A stretch of DNA of 20,175 nt from NCBI GenBank assembly GCA_003990745.1, contig RBNI01001977.1:1-20175 (forward strand). Direction: 5' to 3'. Of the stretch, positions 9,194-17,346 are shown piece by piece; position 1 is the stretch's first letter; every line of letters begins with the position of its first letter. Source of the DNA: Jimgerdemannia flammicorona. Lineage: Eukaryota; Mucoromycota; Endogonomycetes; Endogonales; Endogonaceae. The position numbers were made by a program, and so were the translations under genes. The notes below the pieces were generated by a model. That model saw only the letters and a list, made by a program, of their open reading frames with translations. It searched no databases and had not been told where the DNA came from.

Positions 9194-10440
9194 TTCTTCC
9201 TGGTCATTAATAATGATGGGTGCAGGTGGTTTTGTAGTACAGTTCGGGAATAGCTCATCATCATTGTCATTGTATCGCTTGAGACATTGGACATTGAAGA
9301 CTGGGTGAATCTTAATGGTGTCCGGTAGTGCCAATTTGTAGGAGGTTGGAGAGACTTGTGAAATGACTTCAAATGGTCCAATGAACTTGCTGTTCAGCTT
9401 TATAGATGGTCTGTGCTTGAGGTTGTCAACTTGGTATCCTCGGATGTCTAGTAGAACCTTTTCTCCAATATCGAAGGTTTCTTCTTGGCGATGTTGGTTA
9501 ACATACTGTGACTGTTGTTCTTGAGCTCGCAATAAATTGTCAATTGCAATCTGGCTTAAATTACACATTTAGAGTAAGAATTCTTCAACAGCTTCAACTG
9601 TAGAGAGTTCTTCAGTGGTTCAGATGAGTGTCAGAGGAGTGTTTGGATTTTGTCCAGTATTGGCAAAGACTGGGGTCATTCTAAGAGAGGCTTGCTTGCT
9701 GTTGTTATAGGCAAACTCAACTGCAGTGAGGTGTTCATACCAATCATCTTGTCTGTAGAAAACATAGTTCCTTAGCATTTGTTCCAGAGTTCAGTTCATT
9801 CTTTCAGTTTGGCCATCAGTTTCAGGGTGAAAAGTTGTAGACAGTGCAAGTTTTGTTCCAAGGTGTGCATGGAGGGCTTTCCAAAAATGGCTGGTGAATT
9901 TCGGGTCTTGGTCACTAACAATGATCTTAGGAAGACCATGATAGTGGAAGATATTGTCAAACAAGAGTGTAGCTATGTCTGGTGCTGTTGCAGTGGTGGT
10001 GGTTGGCACAAAGTGAGCTTGTTTGCTGAGATAGTCCACAAAGACAACAATTGCATCTTTCCCATTCTTGGTTTGGGGTAGTTGTACAATGAAGTCCATA
10101 GAGACTTGTTCCCAATTAGTGGATGGTACTGGGATAGGGTAGAGTAGACCAGGTTTTGCTAGTGTTGAGGACTTGTTCCATTAGCAGGCATCACCGGAAG
10201 TGATGTAGGTTTGAGCTGATCTGCCATGCAGGGCCAATAGAAGTTTTGGGAGATAACTTCATAGCATTTATCAAATCCTAAGTGTCAAGCTGTAGGGGCA
10301 TCATGACATTCGAATAAGATAGTTCTTCAGAGGTCTCGGTTGTTTGGAACATACAGTCTGTTCTTGTAGTAGATAGCATTGTCCTTGAGTTAGTATTGAT
10401 TGTACCAGATATGCTTATCAGTATCATCACTGTTCAGGAT
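9194..10440 (-). pseudogene. gypsy integrase, decayed
   Basis: Integrase inserts the cDNA into the host genome. The zinc region near 10200-10320 keeps HDAP and HLGFDK, but the first Cys of its CxxC is Gly and a TAA follows the second. The core at 9791-10099 keeps MDFIVQLP (first Asp), SDQDPKF (second Asp) and HPETDGQTERMN (catalytic Glu). A TGA follows, in place of the expected Arg. The C-terminal GPFEVISQVSPTSYKL at about residues 64-79 of the 9032-9568 piece is the GPY/F motif. The catalytic triad survives, but stops and a one-base deletion near 10209 disrupt the protein. Confidence 0.92.
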
Positions 10441-10443
10441 TTC

Positions 10444-11019
10444 TCAGAGTGTTTGAGCTTCCTTATCATCAGCACATGCTGTGATGATTTGTTCCATGAT
10501 GGAGTTTGTAACCAGGGTGAGAGTTTGGATAACTTCTTCAATAGGTGGTCTGGAGATTGCATCAGTAACAATGTTTTCCTTACTAGGGTGGTACTGGATT
10601 TTGTAGTCAAAGTTGGTGAGGACTTTCATCCATCTGGCTTGCTTTTGAGAAAGGGTAGCCTGGGTCTTAATGTTGACTAATGACTTGTGGTCAGTCAATA
10701 TGGTGAAGTGTGCTCCTTCTAGGTATGGTCGCCATTTGATCAGAGTGTCTACTATGGCTAACATTTCCTTCTCGTGAGTTGCGTAGTTGATTTCAGTATC
10801 GTTGAACTTGTGGGAGTGATAGGCCACAGGGTGTCCTTCTTGCATGAGTACTGCTCCAAGAGCTAGGTCAGAGACATCAGTAGTAACTTCATATGGTAGG
10901 GCAGAATTTGCTGCTTGAAGTACTGGAGTAGTTATCAAGGCATCTTTCAATGCTTGAAAGGCTGTATCTTGTTTGGGTCCCCAATTTACAAGATTGTTGA
11001 AGTCTTTCTCTTGTTTCAT
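10444..11019 (-). pseudogene. gypsy RNase H domain
   Basis: This 191-codon piece opens in the RT connection (NWGPKQDTAFQALKDAL) and continues as Ty3-type RNase H: TTDVSDLALGAVL with the first Asp, HEKEMLAIV with the catalytic Glu, and TDHKSL with the next Asp. ARWM and NIVTDAISRPP (family N-VADALSRPP) follow. It is open through the whole domain, but it lies in a different frame from the RT because of a one-base deletion near 11242. Confidence 0.94.
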
Positions 11020-11890
11020 GGTCCAGGGTTATTCTTCTTTTTTGCTGTGCTTGGTCATTTGGATCAGGGCAGTGGCGATTTTGGTGAAGTTGGCAACAAA
11101 TCATCTGTAATAGTTCGCTAATCCCAGGAATGACTGGAGGTCTTTCAGCTTCTTAGGTCTGGGCCAATCCTTGATTGTGGAGATTTTGCTGGGGTCTACT
11201 TTGATTCCATTTGGTATGACAATGTGTCCAAGAATTGAATTTCTTTCAGGAGGAATTCACACTTGCTGAGTTTTGCAAAGAGTCTGTTTTCTTGGAGTTT
11301 CAGTAGTACTAGTTCAAGGTGTTTGAGATGTTCCTCCAGGGTTTTGCTGAAGACTAGGATGTCATCAATATAGACAACCATGAATTTGTCCAGGTATGGG
11401 TGCAGAATAGTATTCATCAGTATCTGGAAGGTTGCAGGAGCATTGGTTAAGCCAAAGGGTATAACCAGGAATTCGAAATGTCCATAGCAGGTTTGGAAGG
11501 CAGTCTTGTAGATGTCTTCTTCTTTCATAGCAATTTGCCAGTAACCATTTCTCAGATCAAAAGAGCTCATGAATTGTGGGTTGGTAAGCCTATCAAATAT
11601 TTCATCAATTCTGAGTAGTGGGCAACAGTTCTTAATGGTCTGTTCATTGAGGTCACGGTAATCAATGCACATTCTCAGATCTCTCCCTTTCTTGACAACA
11701 AAGAGGACTGGTGCACCATAAGGTGATATACTGGGTCTGATGAATCCTTATTCCAGGAGTTCGTCAATTTCTTTCTTGAGTGCATCAATTTCTCTCAGAG
11801 ACATGTGGTAGATTGACTTGAAGGCTGGCTTGGCATCTGGAATAGTCTTGATGGCATGGTCCACTGCTTGTTTGGGAGGTAGGCCTTTTG
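11020..11890 (-). pseudogene. gypsy reverse transcriptase
   Basis: The frame at 11890-11673 reads KQAVDHAI and later [20 protein letters not shown], interrupted by a TAA in ELLE*GFI. The open piece at 11196-11672 follows with [22 protein letters not shown] (catalytic Asp), [16 protein letters not shown] and [15 protein letters not shown] is at 11361-11372. One base is missing near 11242, inside the family sequence FLGHIV. The thumb motif FLGLANYYR-F then appears in the new frame with a TGA replacing Arg. The active site is intact. Confidence 0.95.
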
Positions 11891-12254
11891 GAAGCTTCTT
11901 CAGAAATATGTCTCAGAATTTCTGGAGTAGTGGTCTGACATGGCTGTCAATTTTGGAAAAGTCTTCTTCAGAGTTCTCAGGTTCTCCTTTGGATGGATGG
12001 ATGGAGATAGCAAAGAGAGGGCATTTCTTGGCCAATTTCTTGAGTTATAGCTTGTTGATGTGGGTGATCTTTGGTCCAGGGTCACTAGAGTTGAGTGGGT
12101 CATTTTTGTCTTGCAGTTTGAAGTTGTGGTGTCCTTTCTTGATGGTCAGAGAATGGTTTACCCAATCGATCATGGGGTTCTCTTGTTTCAACCATGGAGT
12201 TCAAAGGATGATTTCATTATCCAGGAGTGGTACAATTTGAAGGGTAATATGTAC

Positions 12255-12665
12255 TCAATAGTCACTGATTCGGAAGGGTAGATTGTGGACTTCTTTACTA
12301 ATGACATGTGAGGTTCCATCAGCTGTAGCAACTGCTTGAGTTTGTTGTACCGGAGAGGTGAAGACCTTGAGTCTATTGGCTGTTTCTTCATTGATGAAGT
12401 TGCCTGAGGCACCACTGTCTATCATAATCTTGACAAGTGCTCGATTGATAAAAGCTTTAAGTGTAAGCAGTTTGTCTGATCCAATAGTGGTGATTTCGGT
12501 TGTAGGAGCTTTCCTTCTATTAGTTCTTCTTTGGGCCAGTTCATTGACACAAGAGAAGCAATCATCAATCATTTGAGAAGAGTACATTCCAATGCTATGG
12601 AGACAACAGCCACTTGGTACATATCTATCTTCGATTTTCTTGTAGAATTGTTCTTCTTTGTTCAT
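12255..12665 (-). pseudogene. gypsy aspartic protease
   Basis: The open piece has the retropepsin active site IMIDSGASGNFI, with DSGAS at 12405-12419, followed by an HVISKEV stretch. In the live element it would form a dimer and cut the polyprotein. It sits between the dUTPase and the RT in the same frame. Below 12255 the frame continues past a stop with PWLKQENPMIDW, the usual linker to the RT. Confidence 0.9.
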
Positions 12666-12674
12666 GGTAGGTTG

Positions 12675-13062
12675 GACTGGGGCCTTGTTTGATGAGCCAA
12701 ATCCTTTGGATCCTCAGATGGTGGGCAGTAGTTCGGAGACTTCCTTGACTGTCAGGGTTGACTTGATTTTTTCGAATAGGATCTGGGCAATATAGAATCT
12801 AATGGGAATCTTGAAGGGTATCCAACTGTGGTTTCGGATTAGGACAATAATTTCGCCTGTGTAATCTTCGTCAATGACTCCTCCTTCTACTAAGAGTCCT
12901 TTCAATGCTAGGCTGCTGCAACAGCATATTCTTCCAACATGTCCTTCAGGAATTTGGATACTGATTCCCATATAGACTTGTTTGACTTCTCGGTTGGAGA
13001 CTGTAGCTTCTTCGGCTGCATACAGGTCATATCCAGCTGCTTTTTGACTTCCTTTGGTTGGG
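12675..13062 (-). pseudogene. dUTPase domain inside the polyprotein
   Basis: The frame between the zinc knuckle and the protease carries the motifs of a trimeric dUTPase in order. Motif 1 is AAGYDLYAAEE (near 13020). Motif 2 is damaged: GRICCCSSLA, where the family has PRSGLA. Motif 3 is GVIDEDYTGEI (near 12860), with the catalytic Asp and Tyr. Motif 4 is IAQILFEKI (near 12770, family DRIAQLIFEKI). Motif 5 is GSKGFGSS after a TGA that replaces its Arg (12690-12715). The enzyme removes dUTP and limits uracil in cDNA. I recall dUTPase-bearing Ty3/gypsy elements reported from a basidiomycete (Phanerochaete). Motif 2 loss and the stop make this copy inactive. Confidence 0.88.
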
Positions 13063-13175
13063 GCTTTGGCAGTTTATCTTAACTTGACAAAGTCTAGGGT
13101 TCTGGTTGTCAGGTTGTTGAGGTGGTGTAGAGTGGTAACAGTTGCTCGTGTTGCTGTTTGGGGTTTTCGGTTAGG

Positions 13176-13217
13176 GCAGGCACTGGCCATGTGTCCTGTC
13201 TTTCGGTAATAGAAGCA
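13176..13217 (-). pseudogene. Gag zinc knuckle (CCHC), one Cys lost
   Basis: The minus strand reads CFYYRKTGHMASAC. The nucleocapsid pattern is C-x2-C-x4-H-x4-C; the second Cys is Tyr here, as expected from a TGC to TAC change. It lies in the same frame as the capsid upstream and the dUTPase downstream and marks the end of Gag. Confidence 0.85.
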
Positions 13218-14162
13218 TGCTCCGCTTCTTCTAAGTTCATTCCTTTCACCTTCAGTGAGTTTCTTGAAGGTGCTCAGCTGGGTGGGTTCGTGATTTCTGG
13301 GTGTCCATGAAGTGGATGTTGAGGGAGCTCAGGATGCTTCATGCTTGGGTTCTTCTTTCTTGGTCCAAGTTTTTTCCTTGTTGTTGAATTGTCTTCAGGG
13401 CAGAATTGGTCTAGCTGTTAAGATTCGCTTGACTATTGTCTTGATTCTTGCTAGGCACTATTGTTGGTGATCACAACTAACTGGGTGTCCTTGTTCTCAG
13501 ATTTTTCTAGTAAGCCATTCAGGCAGGGCATCGAATAAATGATCTGCTCTTCTACCATTTTGTGCTTCGTCATTAGCAATATATCCTAGGCCAACAGTGT
13601 TCAGGAGTGACTCGAGTTTCATACAGAAGGTTTCGAATTCCTCTTTGCCATATACATCGAATTTGAGATTGTGGAGTTTTACTTGGGATTCAGCAATCAT
13701 GGTTTCACTGTGATATTGAGCAATCATGAGTTGTTTAAGTCCAGGGGCTGCAGGATGAGCTCCATATCCTGGGGCATTATTTGCTGCATTCTGAGCAACT
13801 ACTGCAGGTCAGGTGTCCCATGTGAGGGGTTTTTCAGGAAGGGTTTGCCACCATTCTTCAGCAGGTCCTTGGAAGAATGTAACAACTCAGTGGACATAGG
13901 CTGTAGTGGTAGCAAAGAGTTGTTCCAGAGTGTGGTCTTGATTGTTTGTCAGAATGCAGTCAGCGACTCATTCATTGGTCCATTGATTGGCTTCGAAGTT
14001 GGTGTCAACTATACTAATGAAGCTTTGGACTTCTTGGGCAGTACCATTGAAGGTAGGTAGACTCAGGTTTTTTGTAGGTCAGGTCTGTTTGGCTAAGGTA
14101 GTAATGGTTGCTGCCATTATGGCTACCTGAGCTGTGAGGTCTAGAATCTGTTGGTTTGCCAT
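13218..14162 (-). pseudogene. gypsy Gag capsid region
   Basis: From the Met at 14162 the frame reads MANQQILDL and an Ala/Thr-rich helix. A typical gypsy Gag opening follows, LPTFNGTAQEVQSFI, then FEANQW and FFQGPAEEWWQTL. The open piece at 13497-13727 holds KEEFETFCMKLESLL and LFDALPEWL. TGA stops occur after LAKQT, WTNE, AYVH, TWDT and RKI. Most sit where Arg or Trp would be expected. Gag forms the particle that houses reverse transcription. Above 14162 the frame is still open to 14444 with a Gln/Pro/Thr-rich sequence. Confidence 0.85.
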
Positions 14163-14289
14163 ATTGTTTACTGGAGACGGTTGGACTGTTGGTAGTAGTG
14201 TTACTGGTACTACTTGAGGTACTGGTGCAGAGTGCGATGGGGTTCTTTGGGTCTGTGTAAGTTGCTGGAGTAATAGTTGTGGGTCTGGA

Positions 14290-15330
14290 GTAAGGGCTTG
14301 ATATAGCTGTCTGTTGCTGTGTAGGTGTGTTCTGTCCTGATGGAGGTTCGTCTCCTTTGGCAGTGTATCCAGGATCGAATTCGCTGAGATACTCCTCCTC
14401 TTCTTCAGTTTGGTCCCCATGTACTTGGGTTTGCTCGGCATCAAAGTAGACAGAATCAGTTGTATATCTGATTTCAGATGGACTTAATTCAAGGTCAAGT
14501 TTCGGTCCAGTATTGGTTTCAGATTCAGGTAGGGCTATGGCAGGGCCTGCTTCAGGTTCGGGGTTGGGTAGTTGATGAAGGGTTTCTCTTGCTTCTTCCT
14601 TAAGAATATGGCAGGCCTTGCTGTTCTGGAATCAGTAGTATAGTGCGGTCTTAGTCCTGGTATGGTGAAAGTCAGTAGAGTTGAGCCACTTGGCTACAGA
14701 GGCTTGGGCTTTGTGAGGAACTAAGGCTAGAAAGGCTGCTGCTGGTTGTCCTAGATCACTTGGATTTGTGGAGCTGACAAAACTCTTATTGAGAAGAGTA
14801 AAGAAGGCTTCTATAAGACCTTCTTCATCTTGACTTGCTGGGTGTAGGGCAAGGAGTTTGGTGAATAGGGTTTCACCTATTTGCTGGTTTAATCGGAGTA
14901 CTTCTTTCTTTAAATGAAGTTTGTCCCACTTGTTGCAGATGTGGAGATCAAATTGTCCTTGTTTGTCAGGTTCAATTCTCTCTAGATTGTCGGATGGTTC
15001 AGAATAAATTCCAGTTCAGAGGTTGGGCTTTATACCAACTTGTAGAAATTCTCAGAAGGGTTTGTAGTGGGGTGAGGAAGCGTCTTGAAGTGGAATTGGA
15101 TTGTAAACTGCTGCTACCAAGTTGTAAGAGGGTTGCTTTTTAGGGTAACCATTATGTAGTTCTGGAAGGGTTTTCTGGAAGTTCTGGATATTCTGGAAGA
15201 CCATTTTCTTATGGTCAAGATCAATTTCATATGGAGTATGTCCTCTATGCTTATTGATTTCAAGATCGGGTTGACATCTCAACCAAAGTCCTTTCTTTAG
15301 ACTAGTTCTGAATGTTCAGGATTTTCTGTA
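14290..15330 (-). pseudogene. leader frame crossing the primer-binding site
   Basis: A long frame, different from the Gag frame, runs from inside U5 (about 15330) through the primer-binding site to about 14290. There it overlaps the Gag frame. It has only three TGA stops (15052, near 15016, near 14629), each readable as a decayed CGA. The product would be hydrophilic, with HLKKEVLRLNQQIGETLF, an EEEEEYLSEFDPG acidic patch and no domain I know. It may be an N-terminal extension of Gag, separated by one inserted base or by frameshifting near 14300. It contains no ATG from the primer site to the acidic patch. Confidence 0.45.
15108..15119 (-). promoter_or_regulatory. primer-binding site of the gypsy element
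   Basis: Three bases after the 5' LTR the minus strand reads TGGTAGCAGCAG. TGG is the complement of the tRNA CCA end, and TGGTAGC resembles sites used with initiator-Met-type primers in fungal LTR elements. The identity of the tRNA is not certain. Confidence 0.75.
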
Positions 15331-15481
15331 TTTCAGGAAGTTCGAAAAACTAAGACCAGCTTAGTTGAATTGGCATATCACTGCAGACAATACCCAATTA
15401 GGAAATTTCGTGACAGAGTTAGGAGTAGGACCTAACGGGGAGCAGATTTACTTAAGAGTAGTTCGTGGGTTATTAAATAGA

Positions 15482-15611
15482 TTTATTCACTATTCATGAT
15501 ATTGCTATACTAGGAGTAGTTGTATAAGGGGATATTGTGGGGAAGTGCTCAGGAGTTGTGTTTGGATTGTTCAGGTCTGAGATTCTGAGGTCTGGGAGAG
15601 GGGTATTTATA
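15482..15611 (-). promoter_or_regulatory. 5' LTR main promoter and R region
   Basis: TATAAATA at 15604-15611 lies about 120 bases upstream of AATAAA at 15482-15487. Genomic transcripts would start near 15580. This places the U3 frame (ending 15801) upstream of the main transcript start, so a genomic RNA would carry it only in its 3' LTR copy. Confidence 0.68.
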
Positions 15612-15800
15612 CTAGTGAGGGGCTATCTGAACTATGCTAAATATAGGTGTAGCGCTAAGTGCTTTGCTGAGTCGGAATATAGTCATGTAGTACAAGGGTG
15701 ATCTGACATATCAAGGGATCATCAGACTGCTGAGTTAGTTCACAGTTACGTTATATAGGCTAATCTAACTATACTATAACTGCTAACCTATTTATGGTTT

Positions 15801-16898
15801 TTAGGCAATATCTGGATAGTCTTCAATGACATCACTATCAATTGCTTCATCTCTGATGAAGTAGTCATCTAGGAAAAGTGGTTCGCGGACTACTTCTCCT
15901 TGTTCGCTGAGGTAGTAATATATTGGAACTTCATCTCCATCCCACAGGATAGCATCATCTGTCTCATATGCTGGATAAGGTGTTGGTGGGTGAAGAAGTG
16001 GTGCATTATTTTTGCTTTCATCAGATTCACTATCTGCATACCTTCTATAGGTTACAGCACTATGAGTCACAGGGTTGTAGTAAGCTGGTGGCTGTGGTTC
16101 ATGTTGCTCGTACTCAGGTGGTGGAGTGGTTGATTTGACTTCGAGGGTTGTCTGAAGGTACAGGTTGTGTTCTCCAGTCTCTTCATTATAGTTGAAATAA
16201 TCAGGGGTGAATGCAGGTTGGTATTCGTACCAGTGGTCATTGTCCCAATAAGTCTCATATGTGGTTATGAACTGTTGTAAGTTCATTGGTAAGGTTGGTG
16301 GTGTGATCAGGGTTGGTAGAGATCCTTGGCTTAAGGTCATGTCAGCATTGGAAGGATCATTGTCTTCTGCTTTATCTTTGTCGAAGTTGATTATATCATA
16401 GATATCCTTCATGGCATATCCAACTTGGGGCATTCGCAGGATGTGGTCATCAGGGTGCGGGAAGGTTCTGTCTGTGGTTTTGACATACTCGAGATACTTG
16501 TGGTTGAGTTCTTGTATCATGTCATCAATTTGGCCATAGGACAGAGTAGTAACCATTTCGCTGATAGTAACTCAGAGGTGGGGAATAAAGGTGCTATACT
16601 CATAGAAGAGTTCTCGGTGTTTGCGGGCGATGAGCTTCTGGTATTGAGACATCTGGGTAATGCCTGTGTCATTGTGATGTTTGACCATGTCTTCCAGAAG
16701 GTGGCCGATCTGATAGTAGCTTGAGATTTGTCCAATCCAGTGGGCCTCATTAAGCATGTTCAGGGTGTTCTATTGGGCTTCTATGAAGTAGAGGGGTGCT
16801 AGGCTATAGATATTCATGAGGGGCAGAGGGGGTGTAGCTCAGTTGACAATGGCATTCCAAATGTCAGCGCAGATGTGGTTGTAGATCTCGGTGGTCAT
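15801..16898 (-). pseudogene. U3-encoded accessory frame, 5' LTR copy
   Basis: A frame of 366 codons runs from the ATG at 16898 to the TAA at 15801. It has three stops (TGA near 16840, TAG near 16770, TGA at 16569-16571); its last 251 codons are fully open. The other LTR has sense codons at the first two positions. The product is acidic and rich in Tyr, Pro and Asp, with no signal peptide, membrane segment or domain I recognise. It has an N-terminal helix-like region (YQIGHLLEDMV, MSQYQKLIARKHRELFYEY), an acidic stretch (DKAEDNDPSNADM) and two PPxY motifs (PPEY at about 260-263, PPAY at 270-273). Its place in U3 recalls the sag gene of mouse mammary tumour virus by position only. Confidence 0.6.
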
Positions 16899-16965
16899 GT
16901 TTGTGTGTTTAGAAGTTGTGGTTGTTGTTCATTTTGGTTCTTATTCAATGCGTCTTGGGGCTCGG

Positions 16966-16973
16966 TATATATA
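16966..16973 (-). promoter_or_regulatory. TATA box upstream of the U3 frame, 5' LTR
   Basis: TATATATA on the minus strand is about 70 bases upstream of the ATG at 16898. The leader between them is short and A-rich and the ATG context is AAACATGACC, a plausible fungal start. It would allow transcription of the U3 frame separately from the genomic RNA. Confidence 0.45.
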
Positions 16974-17152
16974 CATCTGTTCTTGATTGGTAAGATTCTG
17001 TTTGTGTGAACCTTATGTTCTGTGACTTGGTATTGACTCAGCTTTGTACACTGTAACTTCTGTTTGACTCAGCTTCATGATCTTGCAGGTGATTTCCAGA
17101 TTTGTTTAGAGATCACATGTGATTTCAGTGGCTTGGAGGTTGTGCGCTTATA

Positions 17153-17346
17153 CAAAAGAGCCTCAGAAGAAGAATAAACCCGAAAATTCAGGACAAGCAA
17201 CTGGGAAAGGCGAAGGGGGGACAGCATGAGGAACCACTCAGGGCACACCAGAAGCAATGACAGAATCCGAGAAGGGATGGGGACACCAGGGGAGAACCAA
17301 GCCAGGGGGAAGTTTAAGAGCGGGAGGTCTTCCCCTTCCCTCTGAC
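17153..17346 (-). pseudogene. PLE ORF2, N-terminal part before the insertion
   Basis: This frame begins where ORF1 would slip by -1 at 17347-17353 and stays open up to the gypsy LTR. It is in register with the RT frame at 6571 once the insertion and one copy of the target duplication are removed. The sequence (LNFPLAWFSPGVPIP, then LLVLNFRVYSSSEALL) shows no named domain and would form the N-terminal extension of the RT. It has no strong ATG of its own, which fits expression by frameshifting from ORF1. Confidence 0.6.

Larger units (their letters stand above)
9032..14444 (-). pseudogene. Gag-dUTPase-Pol polyprotein, decayed
   Basis: One reading frame holds the Gag capsid, zinc knuckle, dUTPase, protease and RT down to about 11242. 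A one-base deletion there shifts RNase H and the integrase zinc region into a second frame. Another one-base deletion near 10209 shifts the integrase core and chromodomain into a third. The ancestor was therefore probably a single fused polyprotein of about 1,800 codons with no Gag/Pol stop. About twenty in-frame stops are now present, many of them TGA where the family has Arg or Trp. The Met at 14162 (MANQQILDL) is a possible start, but the frame is open up to 14444. The domains are described separately. Confidence 0.9.
6573..17152 (-). mobile_element. Ty3/gypsy chromovirus with dUTPase, nested in the PLE
   Basis: A complete LTR retrotransposon lies on the minus strand. LTRs are at 15123-17152 (5') and 6573-8603 (3'), with TGTAAG/CTTACA ends (the outer end of the 5' LTR is CTTATA). 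A primer-binding site and a polypurine tract sit just inside them. The coding order is leader frame, capsid, zinc knuckle, dUTPase, protease, RT, RNase H, integrase, chromodomain. CAAA (or ACAAA, if the outer LTR end lost a base) flanks both sides as target duplication. It interrupts the PLE RT frame, so it arrived after the PLE. About twenty stops and two one-base deletions make it defective. Confidence 0.95.
15123..17152 (-). repeat. gypsy 5' LTR
   Basis: About 2,030 bp, paired with 6573-8603. Its outer end reads TATAAG instead of TGTAAG, a decay of the terminal dinucleotide. Inferred parts in element sense: U3 from 17152 to about 15580 with the U3 frame, R from about 15580 to 15465 between TATAAATA and just past AATAAA, and U5 to 15123. 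Over the first 490 or so aligned bases I count about 32 differences from the other LTR, all but one transitions. Confidence 0.96.

Noticed and set aside
15195..15282. Apparent start codons for the leader frame in U5 of the 5' LTR.
   Set aside because: The frame opens at 15282 with TTG, not ATG. The in-frame ATG downstream (KKM) is ACA in the other LTR, so it probably arose from ACG by CpG decay.
15900..16133. Trp/Ile-rich plus-strand frames in both LTRs (also 7351-7731).
   Set aside because: They are antisense to the U3 frame, of unequal length in the two copies, and have no start or promoter context.
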